Shown: piece by piece, positions 4,798-7,488 of the stretch | Layout: every line of letters begins with the position of its first letter | Numbering within the stretch: position 1 is the stretch's first letter | Origin: an uncultured Eubacterium sp. | GTDB lineage: Bacteria; Bacillota; Clostridia; Oscillospirales; Acutalibacteraceae | DNA length: 7,488 nucleotides | Direction: 5' to 3' | Assembly (NCBI GenBank): GCA_945979635.1 | Contig: CAMFPZ010000040.1 | Span: 1-7,488 of the forward strand | Translations under genes and position numbers: made by a program | Notes under the pieces: generated by a model | What the model was told of the DNA's origin: nothing | Seen by the model: the letters and a program-made list of their open reading frames with translations, nothing else | Database searches by the model: none

Positions 4798-6330
4798 TTA
4801 TTCATTTTCGCTTGCCTTTGCCGAGTTGAGAGCCTCCTGCTCTGCGATTCTCTGTGCACGCTTGTCTGCGAGTTCAACAGTCATTTGCTGCTGAAGCTTG
4901 CCATGGATAGGATAGAGGATGAACGAAACACCGTATAGTCCTCTTGCAAGTGCCGGAAGTACACAGAAGATAGCCCAAATACCATTGAGCATATTCGGGT
5001 CGGTCTGTGGGATTGCATTACCGAGAGAGTCGGTAAGCGGTATGTAGTTAATCCAGGTAAGAACCATACCCGAAAGCCAGCCTGTAACGGATGTAGCGAG
5101 CTTTCCGAAATATCCCTGAACCGTAGTTACCAGAGCCTCGTTGCGAAGACCATGCTTCCATTCCATATAGTCGAGAGCCTCGGCGGTAACGATTTGCCCG
5201 GATACATTGAGGATTTTGTTCGGCAGTCCGCAAATTGTGAGACCGAATATTACCCATGCTAGATTAAGGATTTTATGGTCTGCAAAGGTTTGTCCGAATG
5301 GGTGATAGCCTATGAAGAACAATGTCATATAAGCGAAGAAGCCGAATAAACCTGCGATTATTGATGTTGCTCTGGCACCGAATTTTTTAACCATTTTTGC
5401 GGCCAGCGGAACCATAATATAGTTTGGAATACCTGTGAAAAGGCCGCAGATTGTTGCATTCATAAGTGAGCCTGTGTTGTTGAGCCAGAAATATGATTCC
5501 GACGAGCCTCCGACTGACTTGAATGAGTTGAAAAAATTAGCTAAAATAACAGCAATCAGCGGTCTGTTTGTGATAATGTTTTTGAGCGATTCCAAAACTG
5601 AAGTTTCCTTCATTTCCTCACGGCTCATAAGAGGAACACGCTCTCTCATATTGAAGCAACCGAATATTGCAAAGCCTGCAGAAAGAATGAGCATAAATCT
5701 TGCAAATCCGCTGTATATGCTTCTCATTGAAATGTTTTCATTAATTTTAGGGAGAAGAGTAACAAGTACAGGAACGAGAGAAGGAATCCATGTTCCGAAA
5801 AGCTCAAAAAACTTTGTAATTGTGATAAGATTGTTTCGTTCATCGGTATTTGGAGTTATGTTATAAATCATAAGTCCCCAAGCACCGAAATAGCTCATAC
5901 CCAATCCGTAGATGATTATCGCAATAGTAGCCCAAACGACCTTTCCCGTAGCATTGATGTCGGGAGCGGTAAACATCATATATCCGCCTATAACCCAAAG
6001 CGGAAGCGGAATAATGAAAAATGGCCTGATTCTGCCCCAACGCGTTCTTGTTCTGTCGATAATTAAACCTGAAATTGTATCGTCAAGGGCATCGTATATC
6101 GAGGCAAAGAGGTTGATATTTGCATATGCGGTTGTGTTGAGCTTAAGGAATTGAATCATAAAGAATTCCTTGAAGGCGTCAACAAATTGACTTAAGTTTT
6201 TTTGTCCGAAATTAACTAAAACATAAGCCGCAATTTCCTTTGGAGTAAGGTATCGCTTTTTTGTATACGCAAGCTTGTCGAGCTCTTCCTCACTCATAGT
6301 AATTTCGTCAATAGAAACGGACTCTGCCAC
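4798..6330 (-). CDS. GPH-family (MelB-like, MFS_2) sugar:cation symporter
   Basis: A 510-residue inner-membrane transporter of the glycoside-pentoside-hexuronide:cation symporter family (TC 2.A.2), with about 12 hydrophobic segments. The key signature spans 80-104: YDALDDTISGLIIDRT then RTRWGRIRPF. Asp80 and Asp84 match the cation-site pair of MelB (Asp55/Asp59 from memory). TM4-5 reads YGLGMSYFGAWGLMIYN, NITPNTDERNNL, then ITKFFE. MRERVP (228-233) matches the central-loop motif, and DYMEWKHGLRNEAL (387-400) is the second family signature. The N-terminus has about 30 polar residues before TM1 and the C-terminus ends in a charged helix (474-510). The substrate is likely a glycoside or uronide but cannot be named, as no glycosidase gene is adjacent. 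The start is GTG: GAGGGAG (6335-6341) lies four bases upstream and an in-frame TGA lies 9 bases upstream, so no longer form exists. Met12 is an alternative start without a ribosome binding site. Confidence 0.93.
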   Translation of the reverse strand: MAESVSIDEITMSEEELDKLAYTKKRYLTPKEIAAYVLVNFGQKNLSQFVDAFKEFFMIQFLKLNTTAYANINLFASIYDALDDTISGLIIDRTRTRWGRIRPFFIIPLPLWVIGGYMMFTAPDINATGKVVWATIAIIIYGLGMSYFGAWGLMIYNITPNTDERNNLITITKFFELFGTWIPSLVPVLVTLLPKINENISMRSIYSGFARFMLILSAGFAIFGCFNMRERVPLMSREEMKETSVLESLKNIITNRPLIAVILANFFNSFKSVGGSSESYFWLNNTGSLMNATICGLFTGIPNYIMVPLAAKMVKKFGARATSIIAGLFGFFAYMTLFFIGYHPFGQTFADHKILNLAWVIFGLTICGLPNKILNVSGQIVTAEALDYMEWKHGLRNEALVTTVQGYFGKLATSVTGWLSGMVLTWINYIPLTDSLGNAIPQTDPNMLNGIWAIFCVLPALARGLYGVSFILYPIHGKLQQQMTVELADKRAQRIAEQEALNSAKASENE

Positions 6331-6334
6331 TTCT

Positions 6335-6341
6335 CTCCCTC
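6335..6341 (-). promoter_or_regulatory. Ribosome binding site fixing the GTG start of the symporter
   Basis: Minus-strand GAGGGAG ends four bases before the GTG whose first base is 6330. An in-frame TGA just upstream (overlapping this site) excludes a longer protein, and an ATG 13 bases upstream of the GTG is out of frame. Confidence 0.75.
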
Positions 6342-6367
6342 ATTTCCGAATGTAGAATTACGATTGT

Positions 6368-6396
6368 ATATTAACACAGCGAAACATTAAATTCAA
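6368..6396 (-). promoter_or_regulatory. Putative promoter of the symporter with extended -10
   Basis: On the minus strand, -35 TTGAAT (6391-6396, four of six) and -10 TAATAT (6368-6373, four of six) are 17 bases apart. TGT directly before the -10 gives the extended TGn element. Transcription would start near 6361, about 30 bases before the GTG. A tandem AAAAAGGT repeat (6398-6413) abuts the -35 box on its upstream side. Confidence 0.6.
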
Positions 6397-6397
6397 T

Positions 6398-6413
6398 ACC
6401 TTTTTACCTTTTT
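6398..6413 (-). repeat. Tandem 8-base repeat upstream of the symporter promoter
   Basis: ACCTTTTT occurs twice back to back on the plus strand (6398-6405 and 6406-6413), reading AAAAAGGT twice towards the symporter. It ends one base from the -35 box. The position and A-tracts would suit an UP-element or an activator site, but two short copies could also be chance in AT-rich DNA. Confidence 0.4.
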
Positions 6414-6469
6414 GCTTCTTCTTTGATATTATGACTTGTCTGTTTTAACGAATACTTGAGTAAATACAG

Positions 6470-6498
6470 TTGACAATCTTATAAAAAAATTATAATAT
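6470..6498 (+). promoter_or_regulatory. Promoter of the zinc-ribbon membrane protein gene
   Basis: A perfect -35 TTGACA at 6470-6475 is followed, after 17 bases, by TAATAT at 6493-6498 (four of six). A perfect TATAAT also exists at 6491-6496 but only 15 bases from the -35. Either way transcription starts around 6504, giving a leader of about 27 bases. The spacer holds an A-tract. It faces away from the symporter promoter at 6368-6396, so the 200-base gap is a divergent control region. Confidence 0.75.
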
Positions 6499-6517
6499 AT
6501 AAGGGAAATTATCTTAC

Positions 6518-6525
6518 AAGAGGTG
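6518..6525 (+). promoter_or_regulatory. Ribosome binding site that places the start at ATG 6531
   Basis: AAGAGGTG at 6518-6525 is complementary to the 16S rRNA end and lies five bases before the ATG at 6531. The in-frame GTG at 6525 that would add two residues overlaps the end of this site and so cannot be the start served by it. The same GAGGTG-plus-five-bases arrangement precedes the first small gene at 114. Confidence 0.8.
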
Positions 6526-6530
6526 TGGAA

Positions 6531-7451
6531 ATGGCAAGTACCTGTCCTAATTGCGGAAAAAGACTGCATTGGTACGATGTAAAGGCCGAATGTAGTGAAT
6601 GCGGTGTTAGTATTCCGAACTTTAATTGGGAAGAAAGATTGGAAGCGGATAATGAGCTGGCTGAACGAAAATTTGCAACCTTCTACCGTGCTCTGAATCG
6701 CTTGGCTTATTCTATATACGGAACGAAAATTCGTATAGCAAGAATTATTTTGTCGTTTGTTCCGGCAATCGGATTTCTTCTCCCTTGGGCTACTCTTAAC
6801 AGTGATGCAAAAACAGTTGGTCTCGATTTGTTTGGAATTACCAGCGAAATATCCCTGATTGATATTCTCAGCGATTTCTTTGGAAATCCAGGACTGTATT
6901 TCTCGAATATTAGCTATGAGAAATATTCCGGCGTTTTGAGCTTTGCTATGCTCGCTGTATTGTTTATGGTTCTTTCGCTTGTGTTTGCTGTAGTTGCTTT
7001 CTTCTTGATTTTAATAACTGCGAAGCATTCGAAAACAAAGGCTATGGTTATTTTCGACATATTGAGCGTTGCGAGTGCAATTATGAGTGCGGTTATGATA
7101 ACATTGACAAATGGTGCCTGCCAAACTCAAGCTGCCGTGAATTTCGGTAATTTCCCTATGTATAACATTTCCGCAAATGTAAGCTGGGGATTTTATGTTG
7201 CTCTTGTTTTGTTGTTGGTTGCAACTGTTATGAATGGAATTGTAGCAAAAAAGCCGGCGAAATCGGATGACGAGCTTGAGGCAGAACGCCTCGAACGAAA
7301 GGCGAAGAAGGAAGCCAAAGAGCACGAAAAGGAACTTCAGGCTGAAATTGAACGCTTAGAAGCACAAAAGCAGGAGGAGCTTGAGCAGGAACAGAAAGTT
7401 GCAAAAGCAAAGGCAGACCTCGAAGCAAGAAAAAATAAAAACAAAGGATAA
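6531..7451 (+). CDS. Zinc-ribbon, four-helix membrane protein with coiled-coil tail; unknown function
   Basis: A 306-residue protein I cannot assign to a characterised family. Residues 5-24 form a zinc ribbon, CPNC (5-8) and CSEC (21-24), with 12 residues between pairs. A polar linker (34-65) leads to TM1 (about 67-89). A loop with Asn/Tyr/Ser-rich segments (90-133) precedes TM2 (about 135-162), TM3 (171-193) and TM4 (219-239). The last 65 residues (242-306) are a highly charged Lys/Glu/Ala helix, very probably a coiled coil. With four helices, both ends should be cytoplasmic. Such N-terminal ribbons in Firmicute membrane proteins often mediate protein contacts or sensing, but nothing visible gives a substrate or partner. 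The start is ATG 6531, chosen over GTG 6525 by the ribosome binding site. The following gene begins six bases after the stop, so the two are likely co-transcribed from the 6470 promoter. Confidence 0.9.
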   Translation: MASTCPNCGKRLHWYDVKAECSECGVSIPNFNWEERLEADNELAERKFATFYRALNRLAYSIYGTKIRIARIILSFVPAIGFLLPWATLNSDAKTVGLDLFGITSEISLIDILSDFFGNPGLYFSNISYEKYSGVLSFAMLAVLFMVLSLVFAVVAFFLILITAKHSKTKAMVIFDILSVASAIMSAVMITLTNGACQTQAAVNFGNFPMYNISANVSWGFYVALVLLLVATVMNGIVAKKPAKSDDELEAERLERKAKKEAKEHEKELQAEIERLEAQKQEELEQEQKVAKAKADLEARKNKNKG

Positions 7452-7457
7452 CATACA

Positions 7458-7488
7458 ATGAAAAATAAGGAAAAGACAAAGTATATTC
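7458..7488 (+). CDS. Start of a further gene, truncated by the window end
   Basis: An ATG at 7458 opens a frame reading MKNKEKTKYI up to the last base, with no stop. AAAGGA at 7443-7448, inside the end of the upstream gene, precedes it by nine bases. The seven-base gap to the previous start/stop arrangement suggests an operon with the zinc-ribbon gene. The Lys-rich start would suit either a signal/membrane protein or a soluble one; nothing can be said about function from ten residues. Confidence 0.6.
   Translation, partial: MKNKEKTKYI

Noticed and set aside
5435..6154. Plus-strand open frames of 143 and 80 residues opposite the symporter
   Set aside because: The minus strand carries both GPH signatures across the same region; these are complementary-strand shadows of hydrophobic codons.
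6525..6530. GTG at 6525 as the start of the zinc-ribbon protein
   Set aside because: The GTG overlaps the end of the AAGAGGTG ribosome binding site, while ATG 6531 has correct five-base spacing from it.
7011..7479. Minus-strand open frames opposite the zinc-ribbon membrane protein
   Set aside because: They are antisense to a gene with a good promoter, ribosome binding site and coherent domain layout; one is just the complement of the Lys/Glu-rich coiled-coil tail.
1..7488. CRISPR arrays, tRNA/rRNA genes, insertion sequences, toxin-antitoxin or defence modules
   Set aside because: No regularly spaced repeats, tRNA-like folds, transposase motifs or defence domains were seen on either strand; every substantial stretch is explained by ordinary genes.

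Overview
This is an AT-rich, gene-dense bacterial segment, most likely from a low-GC Firmicute of the class Clostridia and probably a metagenome or isolate contig from short-read sequencing. The evidence is the conserved neighbourhood SpoVB/YabM-type flippase - mazG - HU - rqcP(yabO), strong GGAGG-type ribosome binding sites, sigma-A-like promoters with 17-base spacers, and compact hairpin/T-tract terminators. The genus cannot be fixed from the sequence alone. The first 45 bases are not genomic: they are an Illumina Nextera i7 adapter (end of P7, 8-base index, Read 2 transposase sequence with the Tn5 mosaic end), so genomic sequence starts at about position 46.

Layout. (1) 46-584: a promoter, a small helical hypothetical protein, and a strong terminator. 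(2) 597-3487: a plus-strand operon encoding a 14-helix-type MOP lipid flippase, the two-domain MazG nucleotide pyrophosphohydrolase, and the nucleoid protein HU, with a hairpin after HU. (3) 3516-3755: rqcP, a small S4-domain protein of ribosome-associated quality control, beyond the HU terminator. (4) 3788-4709: a convergent minus-strand short-chain dehydrogenase with its own near-consensus promoter, sharing a two-way terminator with rqcP. (5) 4754-6396: a minus-strand GPH-family (MelB-like) sugar:cation symporter with its own promoter and terminator. (6) 6470 to the end: divergent plus-strand genes, a zinc-ribbon/four-helix membrane/coiled-coil protein of unknown role and the first codons of a following gene.

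How the parts relate. The flippase-mazG-hup-rqcP block combines envelope or spore-cortex precursor export, nucleotide-pool cleaning, nucleoid packaging and rescue of stalled ribosomes. It is a conserved genomic neighbourhood rather than one pathway. In Bacillus subtilis the corresponding block continues with yabP, yabQ and divIC; here it stops at rqcP and meets unrelated convergent genes. The dehydrogenase and the symporter lie on the same strand but each has its own promoter and terminator, so they are probably independent units. No RNA genes, CRISPR arrays, insertion sequences or prophage genes are visible, and no stretch over 300 bases lacks a gene. I found no convincing new multi-gene system. 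The most unusual items are the adapter contamination, the uncharacterised zinc-ribbon membrane protein, the terminator-embedded gene starts, and substitutions at ion- and sugar-site positions of the symporter.
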